From Lelliottia amnigena (GTDB lineage: Bacteria > Pseudomonadota > Gammaproteobacteria > Enterobacterales > Enterobacteriaceae), in assembly GCA_900635465.1 (NCBI GenBank), contig LR134135.1, positions 2,790,001 to 2,854,000 of the forward strand: a DNA stretch of 64,000 bases. Reading direction: 5' to 3'. The notes under the pieces were generated by a model that did not search any database, was not told where the DNA came from, and worked only from the letters and a program-made list of their open reading frames with translations. Position 1 is the stretch's first letter; each line of letters starts with the position of its first letter. This document shows, piece by piece, positions 9,767-22,100 of this stretch. The position numbers were made by a program, and so were the translations under genes.

Positions 9767-12700
9767 TGCAGGTGTTACCACCAAGTTCGACAGGTGGGCC
9801 ATCGCGCCTGTTTATTATGCGCCCCGTCGCCACCACGCTGTTGATGGTGGCGATCCTGATCGCGGGGATTATCGGCTACCGTTTCCTGCCGGTCTCCGCC
9901 CTGCCCGAAGTGGATTACCCGACCATTCAGGTGATCACCCTCTATCCTGGCGCCAGCCCGGACGTGGTGACCTCCGCTATTACCGCGCCCCTTGAGCGCC
10001 AGTTCGGCCAGATGTCCGGCTTAAAACAGATGTCGTCGCAAAGCTCCGGCGGCGCGTCTGTGGTGACGCTGCAGTTCCAGCTGACGCTGCCGCTCGACGT
10101 CGCCGAGCAAGAGGTCCAGGCCGCGATTAACGCCGCCACCAATCTGCTGCCGTCTGACCTGCCCAATCCGCCGGTTTACAGCAAAGTGAACCCTGCGGAC
10201 CCGCCGATCATGACGCTCGCCGTCACCTCTTCCGCCCTGCCAATGACGCAGGTGGAAGATATGGTCGAAACGCGCGTGGCGCAGAAAATTTCTCAGGTGT
10301 CCGGCGTCGGGCTGGTGACGCTCTCCGGCGGGCAGCGCCCGGCCGTACGCGTCAAACTCAACGCCCAGGCGATTGCTGCGCTAGGGCTGACCAGCGAAAC
10401 CATCCGCACGGCGATCACCAGCGCCAACGTCAACTCGGCGAAAGGCTCGCTGGATGGACCAACCCGCGCGGTCACGCTCTCTGCGAACGATCAGATGCAG
10501 TCTGCCGATGAATATCGCCAGCTGATTGTGGCTTATCAGAACGGTGCACCGATTCGCCTGGGCGATGTCGCCACCGTTGAGCAAGGGGCTGAAAACCGCT
10601 GGCTCGGCGCGTGGGCCAACAAAGAGCAAGCGATCGTGATGAACGTTCAGCGCCAGCCTGGCGCGAATATCATCGACACCGCCGACAGCATCCGTGCAAT
10701 GCTGCCGCAGCTGATTGAAAGCCTGCCAAAATCGGTAAACGTAAATGTGCTTTCCGATCGCACCACCAATATTCGCGCATCCGTCAGCGACACGCAGTTT
10801 GAGCTGATGCTGGCGATAGCGCTGGTGGTCATGATTATCTATGTGTTCCTGCGCAACGTCCCGGCGACGATTATTCCCGCCGTCGCCGTGCCGCTGTCGC
10901 TGGTCGGCACTTTCGCGGTAATGGTGTTCCTTGATTTCTCGATCAATAACCTGACGCTGATGGCGCTGACCATCGCCACCGGATTTGTCGTCGATGACGC
11001 CATCGTGGTCATCGAAAACATCTCGCGCTATATCGAAAAAGGCGAAAAGCCGCTGGCGGCAGCGCTCAAGGGCGCGGGCGAAATTGGCTTTACCATTATC
11101 TCCCTGACCTTCTCGCTGATTGCGGTGCTGATCCCGCTGCTGTTTATGGGCGATATTGTCGGTCGCCTGTTCCGTGAATTTGCGGTAACCCTGGCGGTGG
11201 CGATTTTGATTTCCGCCGTGGTGTCGCTGACGCTGACGCCAATGATGTGCGCCCGCATGCTGAGCGCCGAATCGCTGCGCAAACAAAACCGCTTTTCCCG
11301 CGCGTCTGAACGCATGTTTGAACGCATTATTGCCGCCTACGGGCGCATGCTGGAAAAAGTGCTTAATCATCCGTGGGCGACGCTAAGCGTGGCGCTCGGG
11401 ACGCTGGCGCTGAGCGTGATGCTGTGGATTGTTATCCCGAAAGGTTTCTTCCCGATTCAGGATAACGGGATTATTCAGGGCACATTGCAGGCACCGCAAT
11501 CGGTCTCGTTTGCCAGCATGGCGCAGCGTCAGCAGGCGGTGTCGGATGTGATCATGAAAGATCCGGCGGTCGAAAGTTTGACCTCGTTTGTTGGCGTTGA
11601 CGGCACTAACCCGTCGCTGAACAGCGCACGCCTGCAGATCAACCTAAAACCGTTGGATGACCGTGACGATCGCGTCAATACCGTGATTGAGCGCCTGCAA
11701 AACGCCGTTGCCAGGGTGCCAGGCGTTGAGCTGTACCTGCAACCGACGCAGGATCTCACCATCGATACCACGGTGAGCCGCACCCAATATCAATTTACGC
11801 TTCAGGCCACCAGCCTGGAGGCCCTCAGCACCTGGGTGCCACAACTTGTCGCTAAACTCCAGGAACTGCCGCAACTTTCAGACGTGAGCAGCGACTGGCA
11901 GGATAAAGGGCTGGCAGCATACGTGAACGTCAACCGCGACACGGCCAGCCGTCTGGGTATCAGCATGGCGGATGTCGATAACGCGCTGTATAACGCCTTT
12001 GGTCAGCGGTTGATCTCGACAATTTACACCCAGGCCAACCAGTATCGCGTGGTGCTGGAACACAACACCGAGCAAACACCGGGGCTTACGGCGCTGGATA
12101 CGGTGCGCCTCACCAGCAAAGACGGCGGCACTGTGCCGTTGAGTGCGATTGCAACGGTTGAACAGCGGTTTGCGCCGCTGTCGATTAACCATCTTGATCA
12201 GTTCCCGTCGACCACCATTTCGTTCAACGTCCCGAATAACTATTCGCTCGGCGAAGCGGTTGAGTCGATTCTGAACGCAGAAAAAACGCTGAACTTCCCG
12301 GCTGATATTCAGACTCAGTTCCAGGGCAGCACGCTGGCGTTCCAGGCCGCACTCGGCAATACCATCTGGCTGATTGTCGCCGCCGTGGTCGCGATGTATA
12401 TCGTGCTCGGCGTGCTGTATGAAAGCTTTATCCATCCGGTGACAATCCTGTCGACCCTGCCGACCGCAGGCGTTGGCGCGCTGCTGGCGCTGATGCTTTC
12501 CGGTAGTGAGCTGGACGTGATCGCCATTATCGGCATCATTTTGCTGATCGGTATCGTCAAGAAAAACGCCATCATGATGATCGACTTTGCGCTCGCCGCC
12601 GAACGCGAACAGGGTATGGCACCGCGCGACGCGATTTTCCAGGCCTGTTTGCTACGTTTCCGTCCGATCCTGATGACCACGATGGCGGCGCTGCTGGGCG

Positions 12701-12888
12701 CGCTGCCGCTGATGCTCAGCACCGGCGTCGGTGCCGAACTGCGCCGCCCCTTAGGGATTGGCATGGTGGGTGGCCTGCTGGTGAGCCAGGTATTGACGCT
12801 GTTCACAACACCGGTGATTTATCTGCTGTTTGACAGCCTGGCGCTGAAGATGAAAGCGCGTTTCCCAAAACGTGAAGAGGAGGCGTAA
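9766..12888 (+). CDS. mdtB: Multidrug efflux RND transporter permease MdtB
   Basis: 1040 residues, identical in length to E. coli MdtB. A 12-helix RND pump subunit driven by the proton gradient, working as a B2C heterotrimer with MdtC. The proton-relay region [16 protein letters not shown] is intact in TM4 (about residues 400-416), and two large periplasmic loops follow TM1 and TM7. No frameshift is seen in over 3 kb. Confidence 0.97.
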   Translation: MQVLPPSSTGGPSRLFIMRPVATTLLMVAILIAGIIGYRFLPVSALPEVDYPTIQVITLYPGASPDVVTSAITAPLERQFGQMSGLKQMSSQSSGGASVVTLQFQLTLPLDVAEQEVQAAINAATNLLPSDLPNPPVYSKVNPADPPIMTLAVTSSALPMTQVEDMVETRVAQKISQVSGVGLVTLSGGQRPAVRVKLNAQAIAALGLTSETIRTAITSANVNSAKGSLDGPTRAVTLSANDQMQSADEYRQLIVAYQNGAPIRLGDVATVEQGAENRWLGAWANKEQAIVMNVQRQPGANIIDTADSIRAMLPQLIESLPKSVNVNVLSDRTTNIRASVSDTQFELMLAIALVVMIIYVFLRNVPATIIPAVAVPLSLVGTFAVMVFLDFSINNLTLMALTIATGFVVDDAIVVIENISRYIEKGEKPLAAALKGAGEIGFTIISLTFSLIAVLIPLLFMGDIVGRLFREFAVTLAVAILISAVVSLTLTPMMCARMLSAESLRKQNRFSRASERMFERIIAAYGRMLEKVLNHPWATLSVALGTLALSVMLWIVIPKGFFPIQDNGIIQGTLQAPQSVSFASMAQRQQAVSDVIMKDPAVESLTSFVGVDGTNPSLNSARLQINLKPLDDRDDRVNTVIERLQNAVARVPGVELYLQPTQDLTIDTTVSRTQYQFTLQATSLEALSTWVPQLVAKLQELPQLSDVSSDWQDKGLAAYVNVNRDTASRLGISMADVDNALYNAFGQRLISTIYTQANQYRVVLEHNTEQTPGLTALDTVRLTSKDGGTVPLSAIATVEQRFAPLSINHLDQFPSTTISFNVPNNYSLGEAVESILNAEKTLNFPADIQTQFQGSTLAFQAALGNTIWLIVAAVVAMYIVLGVLYESFIHPVTILSTLPTAGVGALLALMLSGSELDVIAIIGIILLIGIVKKNAIMMIDFALAAEREQGMAPRDAIFQACLLRFRPILMTTMAALLGALPLMLSTGVGAELRRPLGIGMVGGLLVSQVLTLFTTPVIYLLFDSLALKMKARFPKREEEA

Positions 12889-15800
12889 GTGAAGTTTTTC
12901 GCCCTCTTCATTTACCGCCCGGTCGCAACGATTTTGATTGCGCTCGCCATCACGCTGTGCGGCGTGCTCGGCTTCCGGCTGCTGCCGGTGGCACCGCTGC
13001 CGCAGGTGGATTTCCCGGTAATCATGATCAGCGCCTCGCTGCCGGGCGCTTCACCGGAGACCATGGCCTCGTCAGTGGCCACCCCGCTGGAGCGCTCGCT
13101 TGGGCGCATTGCGGGGGTCAACGAAATGACCTCCAGCAGTTCGCTGGGCAGTACGCGCATTATTCTGGAATTCAATTTTAATCGCGATATCAACGGTGCG
13201 GCGCGCGACGTGCAGGCAGCGATCAACGCCGCGCAAAACCTGTTGCCGAGCGGGATGCCGAGTCGTCCAACCTATCGCAAAGCTAACCCGTCCGATGCGC
13301 CGATCATGATTTTGACGCTCACGTCGGACACCTATTCTCAGGGGGAGCTGTACGATTTCGCCTCCACCCAGCTGGCACAAACGATCGCCCAGATTGACGG
13401 TGTGGGCGACGTGGACGTTGGCGGCAGTTCCCTGCCCGCCGTGCGCGTGGGATTAAACCCGGAAGCGCTGTTTAATCAAGGCGTGTCCCTTGACGACGTG
13501 CGAAGCGCCATCAGCAATGCCAACGTGCGTAAACCGCAGGGGGCGATTGAGGACAGCAGCCACCGCTGGCAAATCCAGACCAACGACGAACTCAAAACCG
13601 CCGCCGAATATCAGCCGCTGATTATTCACTACAACAATGGTGCAGCGGTGCGTTTGAGCGACGTGGCGAGCGTCACCGATTCCGTCCAGGACGTGCGTAA
13701 CGCCGGGATGACCAACGCCAAACCGGCCATTTTGCTGATGATCCGCAAGCTGCCGGAAGCCAATATTATCCAGACGGTGAATAGCATTCGTGCCCGTCTG
13801 CCGGAACTGCAGGAGACGATTCCGGCGGCCATTGATCTGCAAATCGCCCAAGACCGCTCGCCGACGATTCGCGCCTCGCTGGAAGAGGTCGAACAGACGC
13901 TGGTGATTTCCATTGCGCTGGTGATCCTGGTGGTGTTCCTGTTCCTGCGCTCCGGACGTGCTACGCTGATCCCTGCCGTGGCGGTTCCCGTCTCGCTGAT
14001 CGGCACGTTCGCCGCCATGTACCTGTGCGATTTCAGCCTCAATAATCTGTCGCTGATGGCGCTGACCATCGCCACCGGATTTGTCGTTGATGACGCCATC
14101 GTGGTGCTGGAAAACATTTCGCGCCATCTGGAAGCCGGCATGAAGCCGCTGCAAGCCTCTTTGCAGGGCACGCGTGAAGTGGGCTTTACGGTGCTCTCCA
14201 TGAGCGTGTCGCTGGTGGCGGTTTTCCTGCCGCTGCTGTTGATGGGCGGGCTACCGGGACGCTTATTACGGGAGTTTGCCGTGACGCTCTCGGTGGCGAT
14301 TGGCATTTCGCTGGTGATTTCGCTGACCCTCACGCCGATGATGTGCGGCTGGATGCTCAAACGCAGTAAGCCCCATTCACAGCCGCGCAAAAAAGGCTTT
14401 GGCCGCGTGCTGGTGGCGATGCAGGAAGGCTACGGCACATCGCTGAAATGGGTGCTGAACCATACGCGGATTGTGGGGCTGGTGCTGGTAGGGACTATTG
14501 CGCTGAACGTCTGGATGTACATCACCATTCCCAAAACGTTCTTCCCGGAACAGGACACCGGCGTGCTGATGGGGGGGATTCAGGCGGATCAGAGCATTTC
14601 GTTCCAGGCGATGCGCGTGAAGCTCCAGGATTTTATGAAGATTATTCGCGAAGACCCGGCGGTAGATAACGTCACCGGTTTTACCGGCGGGTCGCGGGTG
14701 AACAGCGGGATGATGTTTATTACCCTGAAGGCGCGCGGGGAGCGTAACGAAACGGCCCAGCAGGTGATTGACCGCCTGCGTGGCAAGCTGGCTAAAGAGC
14801 CGGGCGCGAATCTGTTTTTGATGGCCGTTCAGGATATCCGCGTGGGCGGACGTCAGTCGAACGCCAGCTATCAGTACACGCTGCTGTCCGACGACCTGGC
14901 GGCGCTGCGCGAATGGGAGCCCAAAATCCGCAAAGCGCTGGCGGCATTGCCTGAGCTGGCAGACGTAAACTCCGACCAACAGGACAACGGTGCGGAGATG
15001 AACCTGACCTACGATCGCGAAACCATGTCGCGGCTGGGGATTGACGTTGCAGCTGCCAATAGCCTTCTGAATAACGCGTTTGGTCAGCGGCAGATCTCCA
15101 CGATTTACCAGCCGATGAACCAGTACAAAGTGGTGATGGAAGTCGATCCCCGCTACACCCAGGATATCAGCGCGCTGGATAAAATGTACGTCATTAACAA
15201 CGACGGTAAATCGATCCCACTGTCCTATTTTGCCAGTTGGCAACCGGCCAATGCGCCGCTGTCGGTAAACCATCAGGGGCTGTCTGCCGCCTCGACAATT
15301 TCGTTTAACCTGCCGACTGGCTCGTCATTATCCGCAGCCAGCGACGCGATTAATCGCACCATGACTCAGCTTGGCGTGCCGTCCACCGTGCGCGGCAGTT
15401 TTGCAGGCACCGCACAGGTGTTCCAGGACACCATGAATTCGCAGGTGATTTTAATTCTGGCGGCCATTGCGACGGTCTATATCGTGCTGGGCATTCTGTA
15501 TGAAAGCTACGTGCATCCGCTGACGATCCTCTCCACCCTGCCGTCAGCGGGCGTGGGAGCGCTGCTGGCGCTGGAGTTGTTCGATGCGCCCTTTAGCCTC
15601 ATTGCGCTTATCGGGATCATGCTATTAATAGGTATCGTGAAGAAAAACGCGATCATGATGGTGGATTTCGCCCTCGACGCGCAGCGCAACGGCAATATGT
15701 CGCCTCAGGACGCCATCTTCCAGGCCTGCATTCTGCGTTTTCGCCCGATCATGATGACCACGCTGGCCGCCTTGTTTGGCGCGCTGCCGTTGGTCATTTC

Positions 15801-15966
15801 CAGCGGTGACGGCTCTGAGCTGCGCCAGCCGCTGGGGATCACTATCGTGGGTGGGCTGGTGATGAGTCAGCTGTTAACCCTCTATACAACGCCGGTGGTG
15901 TATCTGTTCTTCGACCGCTTGCGAGTACGTTTTTCGCGTAAAAACAGAACGACGGTAACCGAGTAA
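12889..15966 (+). CDS. mdtC: Multidrug efflux RND transporter permease MdtC
   Basis: 1025 residues, identical in length to E. coli MdtC, starting with GTG directly after the mdtB stop. RND fold with the TM4 motif [15 protein letters not shown]. It is the partner of MdtB; in E. coli both are needed for full drug export. It ends 1 bp before mdtD. No defects are seen. Confidence 0.97.
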   Translation: MKFFALFIYRPVATILIALAITLCGVLGFRLLPVAPLPQVDFPVIMISASLPGASPETMASSVATPLERSLGRIAGVNEMTSSSSLGSTRIILEFNFNRDINGAARDVQAAINAAQNLLPSGMPSRPTYRKANPSDAPIMILTLTSDTYSQGELYDFASTQLAQTIAQIDGVGDVDVGGSSLPAVRVGLNPEALFNQGVSLDDVRSAISNANVRKPQGAIEDSSHRWQIQTNDELKTAAEYQPLIIHYNNGAAVRLSDVASVTDSVQDVRNAGMTNAKPAILLMIRKLPEANIIQTVNSIRARLPELQETIPAAIDLQIAQDRSPTIRASLEEVEQTLVISIALVILVVFLFLRSGRATLIPAVAVPVSLIGTFAAMYLCDFSLNNLSLMALTIATGFVVDDAIVVLENISRHLEAGMKPLQASLQGTREVGFTVLSMSVSLVAVFLPLLLMGGLPGRLLREFAVTLSVAIGISLVISLTLTPMMCGWMLKRSKPHSQPRKKGFGRVLVAMQEGYGTSLKWVLNHTRIVGLVLVGTIALNVWMYITIPKTFFPEQDTGVLMGGIQADQSISFQAMRVKLQDFMKIIREDPAVDNVTGFTGGSRVNSGMMFITLKARGERNETAQQVIDRLRGKLAKEPGANLFLMAVQDIRVGGRQSNASYQYTLLSDDLAALREWEPKIRKALAALPELADVNSDQQDNGAEMNLTYDRETMSRLGIDVAAANSLLNNAFGQRQISTIYQPMNQYKVVMEVDPRYTQDISALDKMYVINNDGKSIPLSYFASWQPANAPLSVNHQGLSAASTISFNLPTGSSLSAASDAINRTMTQLGVPSTVRGSFAGTAQVFQDTMNSQVILILAAIATVYIVLGILYESYVHPLTILSTLPSAGVGALLALELFDAPFSLIALIGIMLLIGIVKKNAIMMVDFALDAQRNGNMSPQDAIFQACILRFRPIMMTTLAALFGALPLVISSGDGSELRQPLGITIVGGLVMSQLLTLYTTPVVYLFFDRLRVRFSRKNRTTVTE

Positions 15967-17383
15967 ATGGCCGATCTCCCCAACAACGTGCGCTGGCAAT
16001 TGTGGATTGTCGCCTTCGGCTTTTTTATGCAGTCGCTGGATACGACTATCGTCAATACCGCCCTCCCCCTCGATGGCGAAAAGCCTTGGGGAAAGTCCGC
16101 TGCATATGCACATGGTGATTGTCTCCTACGTGCTGACGGTGGCCGTGATGCTGCCTGCGAGCGGCTGGATGGCGGACAAAATCGGCGTACGAAATATCTT
16201 TTTCGCCGCCATCGTCCTGTTTACCCTCGGCTCGTTGTTTTGCGCCCAGGCCGATACGCTGAATGAGCTGGTGATGTCGCGCGTGTTACAGGGCGTCGGC
16301 GGCGCGATGATGGTGCCCGTCGGGCGACTGACGGTGATGAAAATCGTCCCACGCGCGCAGTACATGGCGGCAATGACGTTCGTCACCTTACCTGGACAGG
16401 TCGGTCCGTTGCTCGGCCCGGCGCTGGGCGGGATTCTGGTCGAATATGCGTCCTGGCACTGGATATTCCTGATAAACCTGCCGGTCGGTATTGTCGGCGC
16501 GATTGCCACGTTATGGTTGATGCCAAACTACACAATGCAGACGCGGCGCTTTGATATTTTCGGCTTCGTGCTGCTGGCAGCAGGGATGGCGACGCTCACG
16601 CTGGCGCTCGACGGGCAAAAAGGGTTAGGCATCTCCACGCTCACGCTGTGCCTGCTGATCGTTATCGGGATTACCGCCATCCTCTGGTATCTGTGGCATG
16701 CGCGTGACAATGACCGTGCGCTGTTCAGCCTGGCGCTTTTCCGTAACACCACCTATCGGATCGGGTTGCTTGGGAGCTTCGTCGGACGCCTCGGCAGCGG
16801 AATGCTGCCGTTTATGACGCCCGTATTCCTGCAAATTGGGCTGGGTTTTTCACCGTTCCACGCCGGTTTGATGATGATCCCGATGGTGCTGGGCAGTATG
16901 GGGATGAAGCGCATCGTGGTGCAGGTAGTGAATTATTTTGGCTATCGCCGGGTGCTGGTTGCCTCCACGCTTGGGCTGGCGCTGATAAGCCTGGTGTTTA
17001 TGGCCGTGGCGCTTATGGGCTGGTACTACGTTTTGCCGCTGGTGCTGTTCTTCCAGGGGATGATCAACTCGACGCGCTTTTCGTCAATGAACACGCTGAC
17101 GTTGAAAGATTTGCCCGATGAACTGGCGAGCAGCGGCAACAGCCTGCTGTCGATGATCATGCAGCTTTCGATGAGCGTGGGCGTCACCGTCGCGGGTTTG
17201 CTGCTGGGAATGTATGGTCAGCAACATCTGAGCGCCGACACGGCCGGCGCCCATCACGTCTTCCTGTACACCTATCTGAGCATGGCGGTGATTATCGCCC
17301 TGCCCGCGTTGATTTTCGCCCGGGTGCCGAATGATACCAACAAGAACGTCGTCATCGGCCGACGCAAAAGGAGTGAACGATGA
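15967..17383 (+). pseudogene. mdtD: MFS transporter MdtD, frameshifted near the N-terminus
   Basis: The frame opening [13 protein letters not shown] reads correctly to NTALP, then goes out of frame; the remaining ~435 residues continue in another frame from [13 protein letters not shown]. One extra C in the CCCCC run at 16065-16069 explains this. Removing it restores a 471-residue protein, the E. coli length. It is a 14-TM DHA2-type drug transporter by family; in E. coli mdtD has been linked to iron-citrate export rather than to MdtABC function. The stop overlaps the baeS ATG. Probably an assembly error. Confidence 0.87.
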
Positions 17384-18784
17384 AATTCTGGCGTCCGGTA
17401 TTACTGGCAAACTGTTTCTGGCGATTTTCGCCACCTGCATCGTCCCTGCTGATCACCATGCACTGGGCGGTACGCATCAGCTTTGAGCGCGGCTTTATTG
17501 ACTACATTAAACGCGGTAACGAGCAGCGATTGCAGGGGTTGAGCGATGCCCTGGCCGATCAGTAATGCCCTGCACGGTAACTGGCGTTTTTTACGCAATA
17601 ATGACCGTTTTGTTTTCCAGATTTTGCGCTCGCTTGAGCATGATAACGACGACGATCGTCCCGGCCCGGGCATGCCGCCGCACGGCTGGCGCACGCAATT
17701 CTGGGTTATCGATCAGGATAAACACGTGCTGGTTGGCCCACGCGCCCCGGTTCCGCCTGACGGCACAAAGCGCTCGATTACCTTTAACGACGCGCCCGTT
17801 GGCTGGGTGATTGCGTCGCCCGTCGAACGATTAACGCGCAATACTGATATCAATTTTGACCGCCAGCAGCGCCAGACCAGCTGGCTGATTGTCGCCCTTT
17901 CCACGCTGCTCGCCGCGCTGGCGACGTTCCCACTGGCACGCGGTCTTCTGGCCCCGGTGAAACGACTGGTGGAAGGCACCCACAAGCTGGCAGCGGGCGA
18001 TTTCTCTACGCGCGTGGATACGCGCAGCCAGGACGAGATCGGCAAACTGGCCCAGGATTTTAACCAGCTCGCCAGCACCCTGGAGAAAAACCAGCAGATG
18101 CGCCGCGACTTTATGGCCGATATTTCCCACGAATTGCGTACCCCGCTGGCCGTATTGCGCGGCGAACTGGAAGCGATTCAGGACGGCGTGCGTCAGTTTA
18201 CGCCGGAATCGGTGACGTCGTTGCAGGCGGAAGTGGGCACGCTCACCAAGCTGGTGAACGATTTGCACCAGCTGTCCATGTCCGACGAAGGTGCGCTGGC
18301 CTATCAAAAATCACCGGTGGACGTGATCAATATTCTGGAAGTCACCACCGGTGCGTTCCGCGAACGCTTCGCCAGCCGCAACCTGAACATCGACCTGTCG
18401 CTGCCGGATAGCGCTGTCGTATTTGGTGACCCTGACAGGCTGATGCAGCTGTTCAATAATCTGCTCGAAAACAGCCTGCGCTACACCGACAGCGGCGGCG
18501 CGCTGCATATTTCCGGCGCGCTGAATGACAGGTCTTTCGCGCTGACCTTCGCGGACACCGCGCCCGGCGTGCAAGACGCGCAGCTGGAAAAACTGTTCGA
18601 GCGTTTTTATCGCACAGAAGGTTCCCGCAATCGCGCCAGCGGCGGGTCCGGTTTAGGGCTGGCGATTTGCGTTAACATCGTTGAAGCTCACGGCGGCTCG
18701 ATTCGCGCGGCCCATTCGCCTTTTGGCGGGGTTAGCATTACAGTAGAGTTACCGCTGGAACGGGATTTATCGAGAGAAGTATGA
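17380..18784 (+). pseudogene. baeS: Envelope-stress sensor kinase BaeS, with three indels in the first 200 bp
   Basis: The C-terminal ~410 residues are intact: HAMP-like region, the phosphorylation box ISHELRTPLAV, the N box NNLLENSLRY, and the G boxes. The first 60 codons need three edits: one G missing near 17396 (RPGITGKLFLAIF), one extra C near 17442 (CIVLLITMHW), and one extra A near 17564 (DQYALHGNWRF). With these the protein is 467 residues, the E. coli length. BaeS senses envelope damage (indole, flavonoids, zinc) and phosphorylates BaeR. Three lesions within 170 bp but none in the remaining 1.2 kb suggest a locally poor consensus. Confidence 0.85.
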
Positions 18785-19503
18785 CTGAGTTACCCATTGA
18801 CGAAAACACGCCACGCATTTTGATCGTGGAGGACGAGCCTAAGCTTGGGCAACTGTTAATCGACTATTTGCGTGCGGCGGGCTATGCCCCGTCGCTTATC
18901 AGCCATGGCGACCAGGTTTTACCGTATGTCCGCCAGACGCCGCCCCATCTTATCCTGCTGGATTTGATGCTGCCCGGCACCGATGGCCTGACGCTATGCC
19001 GTGAGATCCGCCGTTTTTCCGAAGTGCCTATTGTGATGGTGACCGCCAAAATCGAAGAGATCGATCGCCTGCTGGGGCTGGAGATTGGTGCGGATGATTA
19101 CATCTGTAAGCCCTACAGCCCGCGTGAAGTGGTGGCGCGCGTCAAAACGATTTTGCGCCGCTGCAAGCCGCAGCGTGAACTGCAGGTGCTGGATGCCGAA
19201 AGCCCGCTGATTGTCGATGAAAGTCGCTTCCAGGCAAGCTGGCGCAGCAAATTGTTGGATCTGACGCCTGCTGAGTTTAGGCTGTTAAAAACGCTATCGC
19301 ACGAACCGGGAAAAGTGTTCTCCCGCGAACAGCTGTTGAACCAGCTGTATGACGATTACCGCGTGGTCACTGACCGTACCATCGACAGCCATATCAAAAA
19401 CCTGCGTCGTAAACTCGAAGCACTCGACGCTGACCAGTCGTTTATTCGTGCCGTGTATGGCGTGGGGTATCGATGGGAAGCGGATGCATGCAGGATCGCC
19501 TGA
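18781..19503 (+). CDS. baeR: Response regulator BaeR (OmpR family)
   Basis: 240 residues, equal to E. coli. The receiver domain has the phospho-acceptor Asp61 in [11 protein letters not shown] and the conserved Lys in ICKPYSP; a winged-helix DNA-binding domain covers about residues 135-235. It activates mdtABCD, acrD and spy in E. coli. The ATG overlaps the baeS stop (ATGA). Confidence 0.97.
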   Translation: MTELPIDENTPRILIVEDEPKLGQLLIDYLRAAGYAPSLISHGDQVLPYVRQTPPHLILLDLMLPGTDGLTLCREIRRFSEVPIVMVTAKIEEIDRLLGLEIGADDYICKPYSPREVVARVKTILRRCKPQRELQVLDAESPLIVDESRFQASWRSKLLDLTPAEFRLLKTLSHEPGKVFSREQLLNQLYDDYRVVTDRTIDSHIKNLRRKLEALDADQSFIRAVYGVGYRWEADACRIA

Positions 19504-19517
19504 CTGATGATTCCTCA

Positions 19518-19540
19518 AACCCGCCGTCTGGCGGGTTTTG
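19518..19540 (+). terminator. Terminator of mdtABCD-baeSR
   Basis: Stem AACCCGCC/GGCGGGTT with a 4-nt loop followed by TTG, 15 bp after the baeR stop. A typical rho-independent terminator ending the efflux operon. Confidence 0.8.
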
Positions 19541-19614
19541 TGTATCTGGATAACGGGGTTTTATCCAAAATATTTATAAATGCGGCATCGCCACACTGAG
19601 CGCGGCGTGAGTCG

Positions 19615-20004
19615 TTAGGGTGTCTCGTGGTAAACCGCTTCAATGTTGTAGCCATCTGGATCAAGAACAAAGGCGGCGTAATACCCGGGATGATACTGCG
19701 GCCTGTATCCCGGAGCGCCGTTATCTCTCCCCCCCGCGTCGAGGCCAGCACGGTGAAAGGCATCAACCTGTTCTTTGCTTTTTGCGCTAAAGGCCAGATG
19801 CATCCGAGGGGTCGAAGGTGTGCCTTGCGTTATCCAGAAACCGCCTCCCGGATCGGCCCCTTCGTCCGATTGGGCGGGACCAAAACCTACCGCGGCTTCC
19901 GGGATTTCATGCCGGATAATATGGCCCAGGCTCGCCAGAATGCGCGTGTAAAACCGTTTACTGTCTTCAAGATGAGTGACGCTGAAACCGGTGTGATCAA
20001 TCAT
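19615..20004 (-). CDS. VOC-superfamily (glyoxalase/dioxygenase fold) protein
   Basis: 129 residues from the ATG at 20004, chosen because GGAG lies 7 nt upstream; a longer frame to 20046 has no such site. The pattern HTGFSVTHLEDSKRFY at the N-terminus and FVLDPDGYNIEAV at the C-terminus is that of single-module VOC proteins, with putative metal ligands His4 and the late Glu. Members include glyoxalase I-like and fosfomycin-resistance-like enzymes; the substrate cannot be inferred. Confidence 0.75.
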   Translation of the reverse strand: MIDHTGFSVTHLEDSKRFYTRILASLGHIIRHEIPEAAVGFGPAQSDEGADPGGGFWITQGTPSTPRMHLAFSAKSKEQVDAFHRAGLDAGGRDNGAPGYRPQYHPGYYAAFVLDPDGYNIEAVYHETP

Positions 20005-20254
20005 TCCAATACTCCTGTCAGCAAAGAAGAGTATGCAGTAAAGCATTCATTCACTGGATGAAGTTTGATTTGGCATAACAACAGATGATTATAAATTAGC
20101 CGATCGTTTTTAGGCACAATCAGGCAGTTTAAACGTCGTCATAGCGCACTAAAATGACGCAAACATCCTCAAATGTTGATCACGCTTTACTCTGATTTTT
20201 GCTTGCCTCTCATCATTTATGCCCTTGTTGAGAAAATGCCCTGAGCCATCAAAC

Positions 20255-20803
20255 TCAATCCTTAGGGGCATCATGACTGAGTAGACGCGCACGGCACACA
20301 TCCAGAATTTCATCCGCCAGCGCGGAATTATCCGGGCAAGCACGAGACAGCACCAGGGCCCCGACAAGATGCGCGAGGGTATCGATCAGGTCAGCGCGCG
20401 TGCCATTTTCAGTGCCTAAAATCGCCAGTTGGCGTTCAAGTCCGGCCGCAAACGTCTCTTTGATTGACTCAGATTGACGGGCTGCATCAGTGCCCAGAGC
20501 CGACATCACACAGCCCTTTCCCATGTCATCACGATGTGGTCGGGAGAGATAATATTCAACAAATTTATCCCGGTTTACGCCCTGCGTTTTTTCTGCGGAT
20601 CGTGTAAAACCGCAATGCATCGCTTCCGACAACAAATCAGCCTTGGAAGCAAAGTTCTTGTAGAAGCCGCCATGCGTTAACCCGGCCTCCGACATCAGTT
20701 CCGAGATCCCGATGCCATCGTAACCGCGCTCACGAAAAAGTTCTGAGGCCGTTTCAACAACGCGCATCCTGTTCTCGCGCATCTGCTCTTTTGACACTTT
20801 CAT
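20255..20803 (-). CDS. TetR/AcrR family transcriptional repressor
   Basis: 182 residues from the ATG at 20803, which has GAGGG upstream. The N-terminal HTH (about residues 12-55) contains GIGISELMSEAGLTHGGFYKNF, split here as a helix-turn-helix followed by the typical GxxYxxF end. The C-terminal ligand domain has a CVMSALG segment with a cysteine, which could suit electrophile sensing. It is divergent from the old yellow enzyme gene and separated from it by a shared palindromic operator, so it probably represses that operon and itself. Inducer unknown. Confidence 0.85.
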   Translation of the reverse strand: MKVSKEQMRENRMRVVETASELFRERGYDGIGISELMSEAGLTHGGFYKNFASKADLLSEAMHCGFTRSAEKTQGVNRDKFVEYYLSRPHRDDMGKGCVMSALGTDAARQSESIKETFAAGLERQLAILGTENGTRADLIDTLAHLVGALVLSRACPDNSALADEILDVCRARLLSHDAPKD

Positions 20804-20830
20804 GCTTTTTACCCTCTCAAAACAGAGCCT

Positions 20831-20894
20831 GATTATACATTGATGATGATCATAATCAAACCAGTTGACTTTATAGATTATGACCATCATCATT
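20831..20894. promoter_or_regulatory. Divergent promoter/operator between the tetR-type gene and the reductase operon
   Basis: An imperfect inverted repeat: GATGATGATCATAATC at 20842-20857 and GATTATGACCATCATCAT at 20876-20893. For the minus strand there is a good promoter, TTGATT (20854-20859) and TATAAT (20832-20837) with a 16-nt spacer, so the left arm of the repeat covers the regulator's own promoter. This supports autoregulation. Confidence 0.6.
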
Positions 20895-20933
20895 AATTCA
20901 ACGCATCGACCAACCCTTAGCAGGCGAATAAAC

Positions 20934-22025
20934 ATGACAAACCAGGCATTATTTCAATCGTATGATCTTGGCCCCATAACACTTGCGAACCGCATCGTGA
21001 TGGCTCCCCTGACGCGCAACCGGGCCGAAGCAGGACTGGTACCGAGCGAACTGGCAGCAACGTATTACGCCCAGCGCGCTAGCGCTGGATTATTGATTAC
21101 CGAAGCCACGCAGATTTCCGCACAGGCGCAGGGTTATCAGGATACCCCGGGGATCTATACGCCAGCTCAAATCACGGGTTGGCGCAAAGTAACTGACGCG
21201 GTGCATGCCAAAGGTGGGCGCATATTTGTGCAGCTGTGGCACGTAGGACGCATTTCGCATGTCGATTTACAGCCTGGTGGCGCTGCACCCGTCGCACCGT
21301 CCGCTATCCGCGCCGAGACGAAGACCTTTGTGAACAACGGTTTTGCTGATGTCTCTGAGCCACGTGCGCTTGAATTGCAGGAAATACCGGGAATTATTGA
21401 CGATTTCAGAAATGCCTCAGCCAATGCCATTGCCGCTGGGTTTGACGGTGTAGAGATCCACGGTGCGAATGGTTATCTGCTGGAACAGTTCCTGAAAGAT
21501 GGCGCAAACCAGCGTACTGATGAGTACGGCGGTTCTGTCGAGAATCGTGCCCGCCTGCTGTTAGAAGTCACCGCTGCCGTAGTAGATGAGATCGGCGCAG
21601 ATCGCACTGGCGTGCGTATTTCACCGGTTTCACCGGCTAATGCGATTTCATCCAGTGACCCGCAGCCTCAATATGACTACCTCGCTGAGCAACTCAATGC
21701 ATTAGGCATCGTGTATCTCCATGTGGTTGAAGGCGCTACGGGCGGCCCACGCGATATCGCACCGTTCGATTACGACTCACTGCGTCGACGCTTTAAGAAC
21801 ACGTACATCGCTAACAATGGCTATGACCTGCCGTTGGCGTCCACACACCTTGCACAGGGCAAAGCCGATCTGTTCGCGTTCGGTCGTCCGTTCATCTCCA
21901 ACCCGGATCTGGTCGAAAGGCTGAAGACGGACGCGCCTCTGGCACCACTGAATCCTGAAACCCTTTATGGCGGTGGCGCAGCGGGATACACCGATTACCC
22001 GTCGCTGACTGACACCCGCGAGTAA
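20934..22025 (+). CDS. Old yellow enzyme family alkene reductase (NemA-like)
   Basis: 363 residues from the ATG at 20934. An FMN-dependent ene-reductase, which reduces electrophilic C=C bonds or nitro groups using NAD(P)H. The FMN barrel start MAPLTRNRAE, the His176/Asn179 substrate pair in EIHGANGYLLEQF, and the GRPFISNPDLVERL phosphate-binding end are all present. Length fits NemA and related reductases (about 365). It is first in a five-gene series with oxidoreductases, divergent from the TetR gene. I leave the symbol blank because a separate chromosomal nemA is usual in these bacteria. Confidence 0.9.
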   Translation: MTNQALFQSYDLGPITLANRIVMAPLTRNRAEAGLVPSELAATYYAQRASAGLLITEATQISAQAQGYQDTPGIYTPAQITGWRKVTDAVHAKGGRIFVQLWHVGRISHVDLQPGGAAPVAPSAIRAETKTFVNNGFADVSEPRALELQEIPGIIDDFRNASANAIAAGFDGVEIHGANGYLLEQFLKDGANQRTDEYGGSVENRARLLLEVTAAVVDEIGADRTGVRISPVSPANAISSSDPQPQYDYLAEQLNALGIVYLHVVEGATGGPRDIAPFDYDSLRRRFKNTYIANNGYDLPLASTHLAQGKADLFAFGRPFISNPDLVERLKTDAPLAPLNPETLYGGGAAGYTDYPSLTDTRE

Positions 22026-22100
22026 ATCTGCGAATGCCTCGGCTCTAACGGCAGCGCACATTTCGGATTCTGTTTACATATCAATAAAGAAGATCAACTT

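Noticed and set aside
10381..11370. Long antisense frame within mdtB (and similar ones in mdtC, dgcE)
   Set aside because: His/Arg/Gln-rich products of antisense GC-rich codons; the sense genes are complete and conserved.
16060..16075. Programmed frameshifting in mdtD, trhP or baeS
   Set aside because: The sites are plain homopolymer indels, differ in direction from gene to gene, and the genes are not frameshifted in E. coli.
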